Shown: piece by piece, positions 9,898 through 18,192 of the stretch
Numbering within the stretch: the stretch's first letter is position 1
How the letters are laid out: each line of letters begins with the position of its first letter
Assembly: GCF_014205275.1 (NCBI RefSeq)
Contig: NZ_JACHND010000001.1
Coordinates: 6,138,001-6,202,000, forward strand
Direction of reading: 5' to 3'
Length of the DNA: 64,000 nucleotides
Origin: Sphaerisporangium siamense
GTDB lineage: Bacteria; Actinomycetota; Actinomycetes; Streptosporangiales; Streptosporangiaceae
Translations under genes and position numbers: made by a program
Notes under the pieces: generated by a model
The model's database searches: none
What the model was told of the DNA's origin: nothing
The model's input: only the letters and a program-made list of their open reading frames with translations

Positions 9898-9927
9898 GGA
9901 TAAGCGGAAGAAGTACGAAGGAGAAGA

Positions 9928-9937
9928 GTAGCGCTAC
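9928..9937. promoter_or_regulatory. Palindrome GTAGCGCTAC, candidate operator
   Basis: Perfect 10-bp palindrome made of the same half-sites as the dyad at 9792-9808 but with no spacer. It sits about 25 bases after the proposed transcription start, a typical repressor position. Confidence 0.45.
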
Positions 9938-9950
9938 ATCCTGCGCGCCT

Positions 9951-10000
9951 CACCAGGCGGGTCCCCGCCCTGGGCCTGCGCCCTGTCCCCGCCTGAGGTG
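9951..10000 (+). other. Leader hairpin upstream of the SARP gene
   Basis: AGGCGGG (9955-9961) pairs with CCCGCCT (9988-9994); CACC (9951-9954) can extend to GGTG (9997-10000) across a two-base bulge. It lies in the transcribed leader, 86 bases before the start codon, and could be an attenuator or stabilising stem. Confidence 0.35.
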
Positions 10001-10085
10001 GCGTACCTGATACTTGCCCCGGCAAAGTCTTGAGAGCGTGAAGACTTCGGGATGGTCCTAGGGTTTTCTGGCGAGGAGTAGGCAG

Positions 10086-13000
10086 GTGGAGTTCCGCATA
10101 CTGGGACCACTTGAAGTGCTGGCGGGCACGGAACGGCTCGACATCGGGGGGACGCGGCAGAGGATCACCCTGGCCAACCTCCTGCTGGACGCCAACCGGG
10201 TGGTGACCGTGGACCGCCTGGCCGAGGCCATCTACGGCGACCACCTGCCGCCGACCTCACGGGCCCAGGTCCAGATCTGTATCTCGTCCCTGCGCAGGTT
10301 GTTCTCCGCACACGGCGACCCCGACGTCATCTCCACCCAGTCGCGGGGCTACATCATCCGCGTCGCGGACGACGCGATGGACGCCCGGCGCTTCGAGGCG
10401 CTGACCTCCCTGGCCCGCCGCGCCCGCGAGGCCGGGCACCTGGACGAGGCCGTCTCCCGCTACCGCGAGGCCCTGGCCCTGTGGCGCGGGGAGGCCCTGG
10501 AGGGCATCGACGGCAGGCCCGTGCAGGCCGCGGCGAGCAGGCTGAACGAGGAGCGCATCCTCACCAACGAGGACTGCGTGCAGCTCGAACTCGACCTCGG
10601 ACGCCACCAGCAGCTCGTCGGCGAGCTCAACCGGCTCGTGGAGCAGTACCCGCTGCGCGAGCGCCTGCGCGGCCAGCTCATGCTCGCCCTGTACCGCTCC
10701 GGGCGCAGGGCCGAGGCGCTGCGGGTGTACCGCCTCGCCCGCGAGACGATGATCGAAGAGCTCGGCATCGAGCCCAACGAGCAGCTCCAGCGGCTGGAAC
10801 AGGCCATCCTCACCGCGGACGACAGCCTGGACGCGCCCCCCGAGGCCCCGATCCCCGCCGAGCCGCCTCCGGCGCCCGCCTTCCCCGTGCCGGGGCTGCT
10901 GCCGAACGCCATCGCCGACTTCACCGGGCGGGGCAAACAGGTCGACGCGATCGAGCGCGAGCTGGCCCTGGCGTTCGAGGACGCGGGCCGGTTCGCCGTC
11001 CCCGTCATCGTCATCACGGGCAAGGCGGGGATCGGCAAGACGACGGTCGCCGTGCACGCGGCGCACACCGTCGCGCAGCAGTTCCCGTTCGGTCAGCTCT
11101 TCGCCGACCTGCACGGCGGCGGCGCGTCCCGGCAGGTCAGCGCGATGCAGGTGCTGGAGCGCTTCCTGCGCGCGCTCGGTGTGCCGGGCAACTCCATCCC
11201 CGACGGCCTGGAGGAGCGCGCGGAGATGTACCGGGCGCTGCTCGCCGACCGCAGGACCCTGGTCGTCCTGGACGACGCGGCGGGCGAGAGCCACGTGCTG
11301 CCCCTGCTGCCGGGCACGCGCAGCTCCGCCGTGATCATCACCAGCCGCAGCCGCCTCGCCGGGCTGGCGGGAGCGATCCACATCGACATGGACATCTTCG
11401 ACGCCGACCAGTCCATCGAGCTGCTCGGGCGCATCGCCGGGGTGGCGCGCGTGCGCTCGGAGCCCGACGCCGCCAGGGCGCTCGCCGAGCTGTGCGGGCA
11501 GCTCCCTCTGGCGCTGCGCATCGCCGGGGCCCGCCTGTCGGCACGCCCGCACTGGCGGGTCGAGCAGCTCGTGAGCCGGTTGGAGGACGAGACGCGCCGG
11601 CTGGACGAGCTCAACCACGGGGAGATGGGCATCCGGGCGAGCATCTCGCTGACGTACGAGAGCGTCGGGGAGGAGGCCAGGCGCCTGTTCCGGCGGCTGG
11701 CGATCCCCGACACCGGGATGTTCTCGGTCTGGATCGGCGCCGCGCTGCTGGACCGCTCGTTCGAGCACGCCTCCGACCTGTTCGACGAGCTCGCCGACGC
11801 CCAGCTCATCGAGGCGGCGGGCGGCGGCGCCCACGCCCTGTACCGCTTCCACGACCTGATCCGGGTGTTCGCCCGCGAGCGCCTGGCCGCCGAGGAGACC
11901 CCGGCCGAGCGCAAGGCGGCCCTGGAGCGCGTGCTGCGGGCGCTGCTGTTCCTGGCCGAGGCCGCGCACCGGCGCGAGTACGGCGGCGACTACGTCCAGA
12001 TCCACAGCGACGCCCCGCGCCGCCCGCTGCCGGCGCGGCTGGTCGCCGAGCTGGTCGCCCAGCCGCTGCCCTGGTACGAGCGCGAGCGCCCGCTGCTGGT
12101 CTCGGGCATCCGTCAGGCCGCGCAGGCCGGGTTCACCGACCTGTGCTGGGACCTGGCCATCAGCGCCGTGACGCTGTTCGAGTCGCGCGCCTACCTGGAC
12201 GACTGGCGCGAGACGCACGAGATCGCGCTGGCCGCCTGCCGTCACGCGGGCGACGTGCGCGGCCAGGCGGCGATGCTGTACTCGCGCGGGTCCCTGCACA
12301 TCACCGAGAAGCGGTTTCCGGAGGCGCGGCGCGACTTCGAGCAGGCGATCCGCCTGTTCACCGACATCGGGGACGACCAGGGCACCGCGCTCGTGCTGCG
12401 CAACATCGCGTTCCTGGAGCGGATGAGCGGGCGGTACGAGGACGCCGCGGCCCACTACGAACGCGCGCTCGCCATGTTCACCGCCGACGGCGACCAGGTG
12501 GGCGCGGCGTACGTGCTGCACAACCTGGCGCAGCTCCGCCTGGAGACCGGCGACCCAGAGGGGGCGAGCAGCCTGCTGTCGGAGGCGCTGGCGCTGAGCA
12601 GGGAGGGCGGCAGCCGCCGGGTGGAGTCGCAGGTGCTGCACCGGATGGGCGACACCTACCTCGCCTGGGGCGAGCCCGCCCTGGCGGCGGAGATCTTCGA
12701 CACCGCGCTGGCCATGGTGCGGGCCATCGGCGACCCGGTCGGCGAGGCGTACATCCTCAACGGGCTCGGGCTCGCGCGGCTGCGGCGCGGCGAGACCGGG
12801 CGGGCGGACGAGGCGCTGCGCCACGCGGTCGGGCTCGCGCTGTCGACCGGCGACCGGCTGGCCGAGGGGCGCGCGCTGCTCGGGCTGGGCGAGCTGGCCC
12901 TGGCCCGCGACGACGCCGGGCACGCGGTGGCGCATCTGGAGCGGGCGCTCGGCATCTTCCGCTGCATCCGCACGCCGACGTACGAGGCCCGCGCGCTCAC

Positions 13001-13124
13001 CATGCTCGACGGCGCCCAAGCCGCGCTACGGCGTCAGACCCTGCGGGACGTCGGTCCGGAGGAGACGTCCGGCGCGCTCGGCCGCGGCGACCACCTGGGC
13101 GAACCGGGCGAACTCGTCGGCTGA
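10086..13124 (+). CDS. AfsR/SARP-family transcriptional regulator with NB-ARC and TPR domains
   Basis: 1012 residues. Residues 1-95 are an OmpR-type winged helix (MEFRILGPLEV start, typical of SARPs) and about 95-245 the BTAD bacterial activation domain. An NB-ARC ATPase follows, with Walker A GKAGIGKTT near 315, Walker B LVVLDDA near 392 and LPLALRIAG near 473. TPR helices fill about 700-990. This is the AfsR arrangement: a pathway or pleiotropic activator of secondary metabolism. GTG start at 10086 has GAGGAG seven bases upstream. It is the likely activator of the NRPS cluster at the left edge, although two methionine-cycle genes lie in between. The promoter region carries repeated dyads. 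Confidence 0.93.
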   Translation: MEFRILGPLEVLAGTERLDIGGTRQRITLANLLLDANRVVTVDRLAEAIYGDHLPPTSRAQVQICISSLRRLFSAHGDPDVISTQSRGYIIRVADDAMDARRFEALTSLARRAREAGHLDEAVSRYREALALWRGEALEGIDGRPVQAAASRLNEERILTNEDCVQLELDLGRHQQLVGELNRLVEQYPLRERLRGQLMLALYRSGRRAEALRVYRLARETMIEELGIEPNEQLQRLEQAILTADDSLDAPPEAPIPAEPPPAPAFPVPGLLPNAIADFTGRGKQVDAIERELALAFEDAGRFAVPVIVITGKAGIGKTTVAVHAAHTVAQQFPFGQLFADLHGGGASRQVSAMQVLERFLRALGVPGNSIPDGLEERAEMYRALLADRRTLVVLDDAAGESHVLPLLPGTRSSAVIITSRSRLAGLAGAIHIDMDIFDADQSIELLGRIAGVARVRSEPDAARALAELCGQLPLALRIAGARLSARPHWRVEQLVSRLEDETRRLDELNHGEMGIRASISLTYESVGEEARRLFRRLAIPDTGMFSVWIGAALLDRSFEHASDLFDELADAQLIEAAGGGAHALYRFHDLIRVFARERLAAEETPAERKAALERVLRALLFLAEAAHRREYGGDYVQIHSDAPRRPLPARLVAELVAQPLPWYERERPLLVSGIRQAAQAGFTDLCWDLAISAVTLFESRAYLDDWRETHEIALAACRHAGDVRGQAAMLYSRGSLHITEKRFPEARRDFEQAIRLFTDIGDDQGTALVLRNIAFLERMSGRYEDAAAHYERALAMFTADGDQVGAAYVLHNLAQLRLETGDPEGASSLLSEALALSREGGSRRVESQVLHRMGDTYLAWGEPALAAEIFDTALAMVRAIGDPVGEAYILNGLGLARLRRGETGRADEALRHAVGLALSTGDRLAEGRALLGLGELALARDDAGHAVAHLERALGIFRCIRTPTYEARALTMLDGAQAALRRQTLRDVGPEETSGALGRGDHLGEPGELVG

Positions 13125-13960
13125 CCGGGACGGCCCCGGCTGCACGGCGAGGGCACGGCGGTGGCACGGCGAGGGCACGGCGGCGCCATGGCGGTTCGGC
13201 ACGGCGAGGGCATCGTGGCGCGGTGGTGGAACGGTGGTCGTGCGGCGGTGTCTTGGTGATGGCTTACGGGTGTCGCGGCGGTGTCGCGGGGTTCGTTCTC
13301 CGTGCATCCGCGACATGCAGCACGCTTTCCGGACAAGGCGGGCGGGACGGGCGGGCGGCGCGATAGGATACCGGCACGCCGGAGGAACGCGTCCGGCGAT
13401 TCGCGCGCCGCGTTATCACCCGGGCGGCCCGCGCCGCGCGCGACGCTTCTTCCCGCGCGGCGGCGACGCCGAATAGGCCCGATTTCGCGGCAGGCCTTAT
13501 GTTCCAGGAATACCTGATATACGATGCGCACGCATCTCGCAAAGAGCCCTTTCCCGCGAGCGCCGAATGCCGGTCCGCCCCGGCGAAGGGACGGCCCGGG
13601 AAACCGCGCAGGTCGTGGGCACGATGAGCGGGAAAGCGAAACGGCCGCGACGCCGCTCCGGTCCGTCTAAATAGCGCCGCACATCCCCTGCGAGAACCCT
13701 TACCCGCGGACGCCGCCGCCCGGGCGGCACACGATCTACCACCCCAAGAAACCCCCGTATTGATTTCCACGGGAACTTCGGCGTCGATACGCTGGGAACG
13801 TGACCGTTACCCATGTGAGCATTGAAAGGCCCCGCGGGGACGCCCTTTCGCCTTTACGCGTTTCCCCGGGCCCGCGCCGTCGCGGGAGGCCCTCGCCCCG
13901 GCGGGGCGGCATGGGCGCCGGTGACGTGTCCTGGCGGTTCCTCACGGGGTGCGCGGTACC
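13125..13960. other. 836-bp intergenic region
   Basis: No convincing gene: the open frames on both strands are Arg/Pro-rich and lack a ribosome site plus family resemblance. The first part holds a three-copy GC-rich repeat (separate entry). The section 13490-13530 is AT-richer. The promoter of the phosphopantetheinyl transferase should be near the right end, but I cannot point to it with confidence. Confidence 0.5.
13142..13212. repeat. Three direct repeats of GCACGGCGAGGGCA
   Basis: Copies begin at 13142, 13164 and 13199. The first two are identical over 20 bases; the third matches for 14. Spacing is 22 then 35 bases. Probably slippage-derived; no function visible. Confidence 0.6.
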
Positions 13961-14704
13961 ATGATCAAATCAATTCTCCCGGACAGCGTGGTGGCCGTCG
14001 AGGTTTTCACCGACCCGCCGGATCCGATGCTCTTCCCCGAGGAAGAGATGTCGATCGCCCACGCCGACGACGTCCGGCGCAAGGAGTTCACCACCGTGCG
14101 GGTGTGCGCGCACGACGCGCTGCGCAAGCTCGGCATGCGGCCGAGCCCCGTGCTGCCCGGCCTGCGCGGCGAGCCCCTGTGGCCGCCGGGCGTCGTGGGC
14201 AGCATGACGCACTGCACCGGCTACCGGGCGGCCGTCGTCGGGGCCTCGGCCAAGGTGTCCACCATCGGGATCGACGCCGAGCCCAACGAGCCGCTGGTGG
14301 GCGGCGTCCTGCCGGCCATCTCGCTGCCCGAGGAGCGTGACACGCTCGCCAAGCTCGCCGCCCGCCATCCCCGCATCCATTGGGACCGCCTGCTGTTCTG
14401 CGCCAAGGAGGCCGTGTACAAGGCGTGGTTCCCGCTGACGAAGCGGTGGCTGGACTTCGAGGACATCATGATCAACATCGATCCGCTGCACGGGAACTTC
14501 TCCGCGTGGCTGCGGGTGACCGGTCCCCGGGTGCGCGGCCAGCGGCTGTCGGCGTTCAACGGCCGATGGTCGGCCGAGGGGGGCCTCATCATGACGGCGA
14601 TCGTGGTGCCGAGCCCCGGCAGGTCCCTCGCCCCCCGGCACGCCGTCGAGCGCCCGGCGGCCCATCCGCGCCGCGCGCACGCCGTGGCCGCCCCGCGGCG
14701 CTGA
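13961..14704 (+). CDS. Sfp-type 4'-phosphopantetheinyl transferase
   Basis: 247 residues. It moves the phosphopantetheine arm of coenzyme A to carrier-domain serines, activating NRPS/PKS proteins. The two family signatures are present: GIDAE near residue 105 (magnesium ligands) and FCAKEAVYKAW near 146-156. The segment GSMTHCTGYRAAV also fits EntD-like members. ATG at 13961 was preferred; an in-frame GTG at 13949 is possible and neither has a strong ribosome site. The natural client is the NRPS at the left edge, which has a carrier domain. A terminator hairpin overlaps the stop codon. Confidence 0.92.
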   Translation: MIKSILPDSVVAVEVFTDPPDPMLFPEEEMSIAHADDVRRKEFTTVRVCAHDALRKLGMRPSPVLPGLRGEPLWPPGVVGSMTHCTGYRAAVVGASAKVSTIGIDAEPNEPLVGGVLPAISLPEERDTLAKLAARHPRIHWDRLLFCAKEAVYKAWFPLTKRWLDFEDIMINIDPLHGNFSAWLRVTGPRVRGQRLSAFNGRWSAEGGLIMTAIVVPSPGRSLAPRHAVERPAAHPRRAHAVAAPRR

Positions 14705-14716
14705 CGCGGGGCGGCC
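14686..14716 (+). terminator. Hairpin overlapping the transferase stop codon
   Basis: Perfect 12-bp stem GGCCGCCCCGCG (14686-14697) with CGCGGGGCGGCC (14705-14716). The seven-base loop contains the TGA stop codon, so the last codons form the left arm. Confidence 0.6.
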
Positions 14717-14826
14717 GGGCCCGGCGCCGCGGCGTCCGGCCCGGCTCCGGGTGGGCCACCCGCCTCTCCCCGCACGGCGCGGGCCCGATCGAATACGTGT
14801 TTGAATAGGTGCCGTATGCTGGGCTT

Positions 14827-15456
14827 ATGACCGCACCGTTCCAGGCCTCGCTGCTGGACTCGTGCGAGCGGGCCGGGCCCGGCCCGCTGGGTTCCACGGT
14901 GAGGCGCACGCTGCTCGGCCACGGCGCGTGGATCGACCTGCGCCCCGGCTGGATCTCCGGCGCCGACGACCTGTTCGAGCGGCTCGCGCGCGCCGTGCCG
15001 TGGCACGCCGAGCGCCGCCACATGTACGACCGACTGGTGGACGTCCCCCGGCTGCTCAAGTTCTACGACGAGGACGAGCCCCTGCCCGATCCCCTGCTGG
15101 AGCAGGCCAGGGACGCGCTCAACGCGCACTACGCCCGCGAGCTGGGCGAGCCGTTCCGCACCGCCGGGCTGTGCCTGTACCGTGACGGGCGCGACAGCGT
15201 GGCCTGGCACGGCGACCGCATCGGCCGGGGGTCCACCGAGGACACGATGGTGGCGATCATCTCGGTGGGCGCGCCGCGCGCCCTGCTGCTGCGCCCGAAC
15301 GGCGGCGGCCCGGCGCTGCGCCACGAGCTGGGCCACGGCGACCTGATCGTGATGGGCGGCAGCTGCCAGCGCACCTGGGAGCACGCCGTCCCGAAGTCGG
15401 CCCGCGCCACCGGCCCCCGCGTCAGCGTCCAGTTCCGCCCGCGCGGCGTCCGCTGA
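14827..15456 (+). CDS. alkB: AlkB-like 2-oxoglutarate/Fe(II) dioxygenase
   Basis: 209 residues. AlkB proteins oxidatively remove alkyl groups from damaged DNA or RNA bases. The iron facial triad is visible as WHGD (H128, D130) and the distal H186 in TWEHAVPK. RVSVQFR near the C-terminus supplies the 2-oxoglutarate-binding arginines. Length is normal for the family. ATG at 14827 gives the better N-terminus; a GTG 18 bases upstream is in frame. The preceding bases 14785-14826 are AT-richer and probably hold its promoter. Convergent with the SDR gene. Confidence 0.9.
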   Translation: MTAPFQASLLDSCERAGPGPLGSTVRRTLLGHGAWIDLRPGWISGADDLFERLARAVPWHAERRHMYDRLVDVPRLLKFYDEDEPLPDPLLEQARDALNAHYARELGEPFRTAGLCLYRDGRDSVAWHGDRIGRGSTEDTMVAIISVGAPRALLLRPNGGGPALRHELGHGDLIVMGGSCQRTWEHAVPKSARATGPRVSVQFRPRGVR

Positions 15457-15480
15457 CCCTCTCCGCCGCAGAACCGCCGA

Positions 15481-16284
15481 TCACCCGGCGTCGACGACGG
15501 CGGCGCCGATGTCCACCGCCATGGCCCGGCTCCCGGCCAGCAGGCCGCCGTCCACGGGCAGGTCGATCCCGGTGATCCACGAGGCCCGGTCGCCCGCCAG
15601 GAACGCGACGGCCTCGGCGACGTCGTCCACGGTGCCGACCCGTCCCATCGGGTACCACGGGACCGCCCGGTCCAGGGCGTGCGGGTCGGCCGCGAGCCGC
15701 TCGTCCCAGACCGGGGTGGCGATCGTGCCGGGCGACACCGCGTTGACGCGCACGCCGTACGGGCCGTACTGGACGGCCAGCCCGCGGGTGAGGTTGATCA
15801 GCCCGGCCTTCGCCGCGCCGTAGGCGTCGTTGCCGAAGTACCGGTGGCCGTTGACCGACGCCACGTTGACCACGGCTCCCCGCCCGGCCTCGCGCATGCC
15901 CGGCAGGACCGCCTGGCACAGGCGGATCGCCCCGCCGAGAACGACGTCCAGGTCGCCCGACCAGACCGGCTCGGGCGTCGACTCGAACGCGATGTTGCCG
16001 CAGACGGCGGCGTTGTTGACGAGGACGTCCAAGGGTCCGTGGCGCGCGGTGATCGCGCCGATCGCCGCCCGGACGGACGTCTCGGAGCGCACGTCGAGGT
16101 GGACGGCCTCGGCGCCCTCGATGCCGTCGGCGACCGCGCGCGCCGCGTCCAGGTCGACGTCGGTGACGATCACCGCGGCGCCGCCGGCGTGCAGGGTGCG
16201 GGCGATGGCCGCCCCGATGCCTCCGCCGGCGCCGGTGATCAGCGCGCGGCGCGGCGCGGCCGTGTCCCGGGGACCAGATGACAT
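15481..16284 (-). CDS. SDR-family oxidoreductase (sugar dehydrogenase-like)
   Basis: 267 residues of classical short-chain dehydrogenase: cofactor motif TGAGGGIG near residue 17, NNAA near 90, and catalytic Ser in NVASVNG with Y155-x3-K159. An Asp after the second strand (VTDVDLD) favours NAD over NADP. ATG start with GGGAG upstream. It is the last gene of the leftward importer operon, 24 bases after a permease. It is a good candidate for the first step of the pathway, oxidising the imported sugar or sugar acid. Substrate cannot be read from sequence. Confidence 0.9.
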   Translation of the reverse strand: MSSGPRDTAAPRRALITGAGGGIGAAIARTLHAGGAAVIVTDVDLDAARAVADGIEGAEAVHLDVRSETSVRAAIGAITARHGPLDVLVNNAAVCGNIAFESTPEPVWSGDLDVVLGGAIRLCQAVLPGMREAGRGAVVNVASVNGHRYFGNDAYGAAKAGLINLTRGLAVQYGPYGVRVNAVSPGTIATPVWDERLAADPHALDRAVPWYPMGRVGTVDDVAEAVAFLAGDRASWITGIDLPVDGGLLAGSRAMAVDIGAAVVDAG

Positions 16285-16308
16285 GGATCTCCCATTCCCG
16301 TCTGCGGC

Positions 16309-17253
16309 TCAGCCCTTGAGCGCGCCGGCCGTCAGGCCCTTGGTGATGTGCTTCTGGAGGAGGGCGAATCCGAGCAGTACGGGCGTGACCGTGATCATCA
16401 TCCCGGCGAACAGCGTGGCCCAGTTGGTGCCGTAGTCGGCGGCCTGGCCCAGTTGGAACAACCCGAGCGGCAGGGGCATCTTCTCCGGCGTGTGGATCAG
16501 CAGCAGCGCGTAGAAGAACTCGTTCCAGTTCTGCAGGAAGCTGATGATGGCGACCGACGCCAGCCCGGGCCCCATGAGGGGGAGGATCACCGAGAGGAAC
16601 GTGCGGGTCGGGCCCGCCCCGTCCATCGCCGCCGCCTCCTCCAGCTCGTACGGCAGGGTCTTCATGAAGCCGACCAGGACGAAGACGTTGAACGGCAGGT
16701 TGTAGGTGGCGTAGACGAGGACCAGCCCGATCCGGCTGTCCAGAAGGCCGAGATCCTGCATGATCAGGTAGAGCGGCGCGAAGGTGACCATCCACGGGAT
16801 CATCAGGCCGAGCAGGAACGCGCCGAGCACCAGGCCGCTGAACCTGAAGGTGATCCGGGCCAGGGGGTAGGCGGCGAACACGGCCAGGACGACGCCGATC
16901 GCGGTCGAGGCGACGCTGACGACCACGCTGTTGCCGAAGAACAGCCCGATGTTCGCGCGGTCCCAGGCGTTGGCGTAGTTCTCCCAGCGCCACCCGTCGG
17001 CGACCTGCCAGGGCGGCGAGGAGATGAACTCGGCGTTGGTCTTCATCGACACGTTGAAGACCCAGGCGTAGGCGCTGACCGAGGACAGCGCCACCACGCC
17101 GAGCAGCAGGTAGAAGAAGAGGTGGTGCGGGCGGAAGGGCGCGCGGGGCCGGGGTGAGGCGCCTCTGCGCGGCGGGGCGGGGACGGGCGGGGAGGGGGCG
17201 TCGACGGGGCCGGCGGGCGCGGGCTGGGCGGCCAGGTCAGTACTGGAGGTCAT
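16309..17253 (-). CDS. ABC sugar importer permease, MalG type
   Basis: 314 residues, six membrane segments after a Pro-rich cytoplasmic tail of about 40 residues. The EAA loop is ELEEAAAMDGAGPTRTF, where the ATPase docks. The C-terminus ITKGLTAGALKG is the usual end of MalG-class carbohydrate permeases. It overlaps the partner permease by 17 bases, so they are translationally coupled. No ATPase gene is present here; actinomycete importers of this class commonly share the general ATPase MsiK. Confidence 0.92.
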   Translation of the reverse strand: MTSSTDLAAQPAPAGPVDAPSPPVPAPPRRGASPRPRAPFRPHHLFFYLLLGVVALSSVSAYAWVFNVSMKTNAEFISSPPWQVADGWRWENYANAWDRANIGLFFGNSVVVSVASTAIGVVLAVFAAYPLARITFRFSGLVLGAFLLGLMIPWMVTFAPLYLIMQDLGLLDSRIGLVLVYATYNLPFNVFVLVGFMKTLPYELEEAAAMDGAGPTRTFLSVILPLMGPGLASVAIISFLQNWNEFFYALLLIHTPEKMPLPLGLFQLGQAADYGTNWATLFAGMMITVTPVLLGFALLQKHITKGLTAGALKG

Positions 17254-18115
17254 CGCGCTTCATCACCTTGTCGAGGATCTTGGCCGCCGCCAGCATGACC
17301 GCCACGAGCACGACGCCGATGGCCGCGGCGTAACCGAAGTCGGCCCGGTCGAAGGCGATGCGGTACATCAGGGTGCCGACGGTGTCGGTCGAGCCGAAGG
17401 GACCGCCTCCGGTCAGGATGTAGACGAAGGCGAAGCTCTGCAGGCTCTGCACCACCCACAAGATGGCGAGCATGCGCAGGAGGTCGCGCATCATCGGCAG
17501 CATGATGCTCCGGAACACCCGCCACTCCCCCGCCCCGTCGATGCGCGCGGCCTGGAGGACGTCGGTGGGCAGGCGTTCGAAGCCGGCGCACAGCAGGACG
17601 ATCCAGATGCCGATGCCGTGCCACACGGACACGAACGTCACGGCGGCCAGCGCGGTGGCGGGGTCGCCGAGCCAGGTCTTGGCCAGGGCGCCCAGTCCCA
17701 TGGACTTCAGCGCGGGATTGATCAGGCCGAGGGTGGGGTGGTACAGGAACTTCCACATCAGCGAGACGACGGCGACCGACAGGACGACCGGGGCGAACAC
17801 CACGAACCTGAAGAAGCGTTCGCCGTGGATCCGTTGCGACAGGGCCCAGGCGATCGCCATGGCGGGCGGGAACAGCATGCCGCTGCCGATGAGGGTGATC
17901 AGGAACGTGTTCTTGAGCGAGTTGAAGAAGTCGGGGTCACCTGCCAGCAGGCGATACTGGTCGAGCCCGACGAACCGCATCGTTCCCGTACGGGAGAACT
18001 CGTTCAACGACAGGTCCACCGTCTTGACCAACGGGTAGAGGAAGAAGACCCCCAGCAGCGCCAGCGCGGGAATCAGGAATGGGATGATGATGCGCCGCTG
18101 TGCCGCCTTGTGCAT
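17237..18115 (-). CDS. ABC sugar importer permease, MalF/UgpA type
   Basis: 292 residues, six membrane segments starting IIIPFLIPALALLGVFFLYP. The EAA loop is VLQAARIDGAGEWRVF. ATG at 18115 is the natural start; the frame remains open upstream but that part reads across the hairpin and into the binding-protein gene. It pairs with the MalG-type permease downstream and the binding protein upstream. Confidence 0.92.
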   Translation of the reverse strand: MHKAAQRRIIIPFLIPALALLGVFFLYPLVKTVDLSLNEFSRTGTMRFVGLDQYRLLAGDPDFFNSLKNTFLITLIGSGMLFPPAMAIAWALSQRIHGERFFRFVVFAPVVLSVAVVSLMWKFLYHPTLGLINPALKSMGLGALAKTWLGDPATALAAVTFVSVWHGIGIWIVLLCAGFERLPTDVLQAARIDGAGEWRVFRSIMLPMMRDLLRMLAILWVVQSLQSFAFVYILTGGGPFGSTDTVGTLMYRIAFDRADFGYAAAIGVVLVAVMLAAAKILDKVMKRDDLQY

Positions 18116-18136
18116 GCGACCTCCCGGGGTTCTCGT

Positions 18137-18176
18137 CCGCCACGGGGCTCCGGCGCGGGCAGGAGCCCCGTGGCGG
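18137..18176 (-). terminator. Strong hairpin between binding protein and permeases (attenuator)
   Basis: Perfect 15-bp stem, arms 18137-18151 and 18162-18176, loop 10 bases, in the short gap inside the operon. Such stems after a binding-protein gene usually hold back read-through or protect the upstream mRNA end, giving more binding protein than permease. No T-run follows. Confidence 0.65.
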
Positions 18177-18192
18177 GTTCGGTTGAGGGGGT

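Larger units (their letters stand above)
9108..10085. other. Intergenic region between metK and the SARP gene
   Basis: Divergent promoters. I looked for a SAM riboswitch on the metK strand and did not recognise the conserved core. The right half (about 9770-9930) is strikingly AT-rich for this genome and holds two related dyads, a plausible sigma-70-like promoter and a long hairpin, each listed separately. Confidence 0.6.

Noticed and set aside
10257-13019. Long open frame opposite the SARP gene
   Set aside because: Arg/Gln/Ala-rich antisense translation with no motif, while the plus strand shows a full AfsR domain order.
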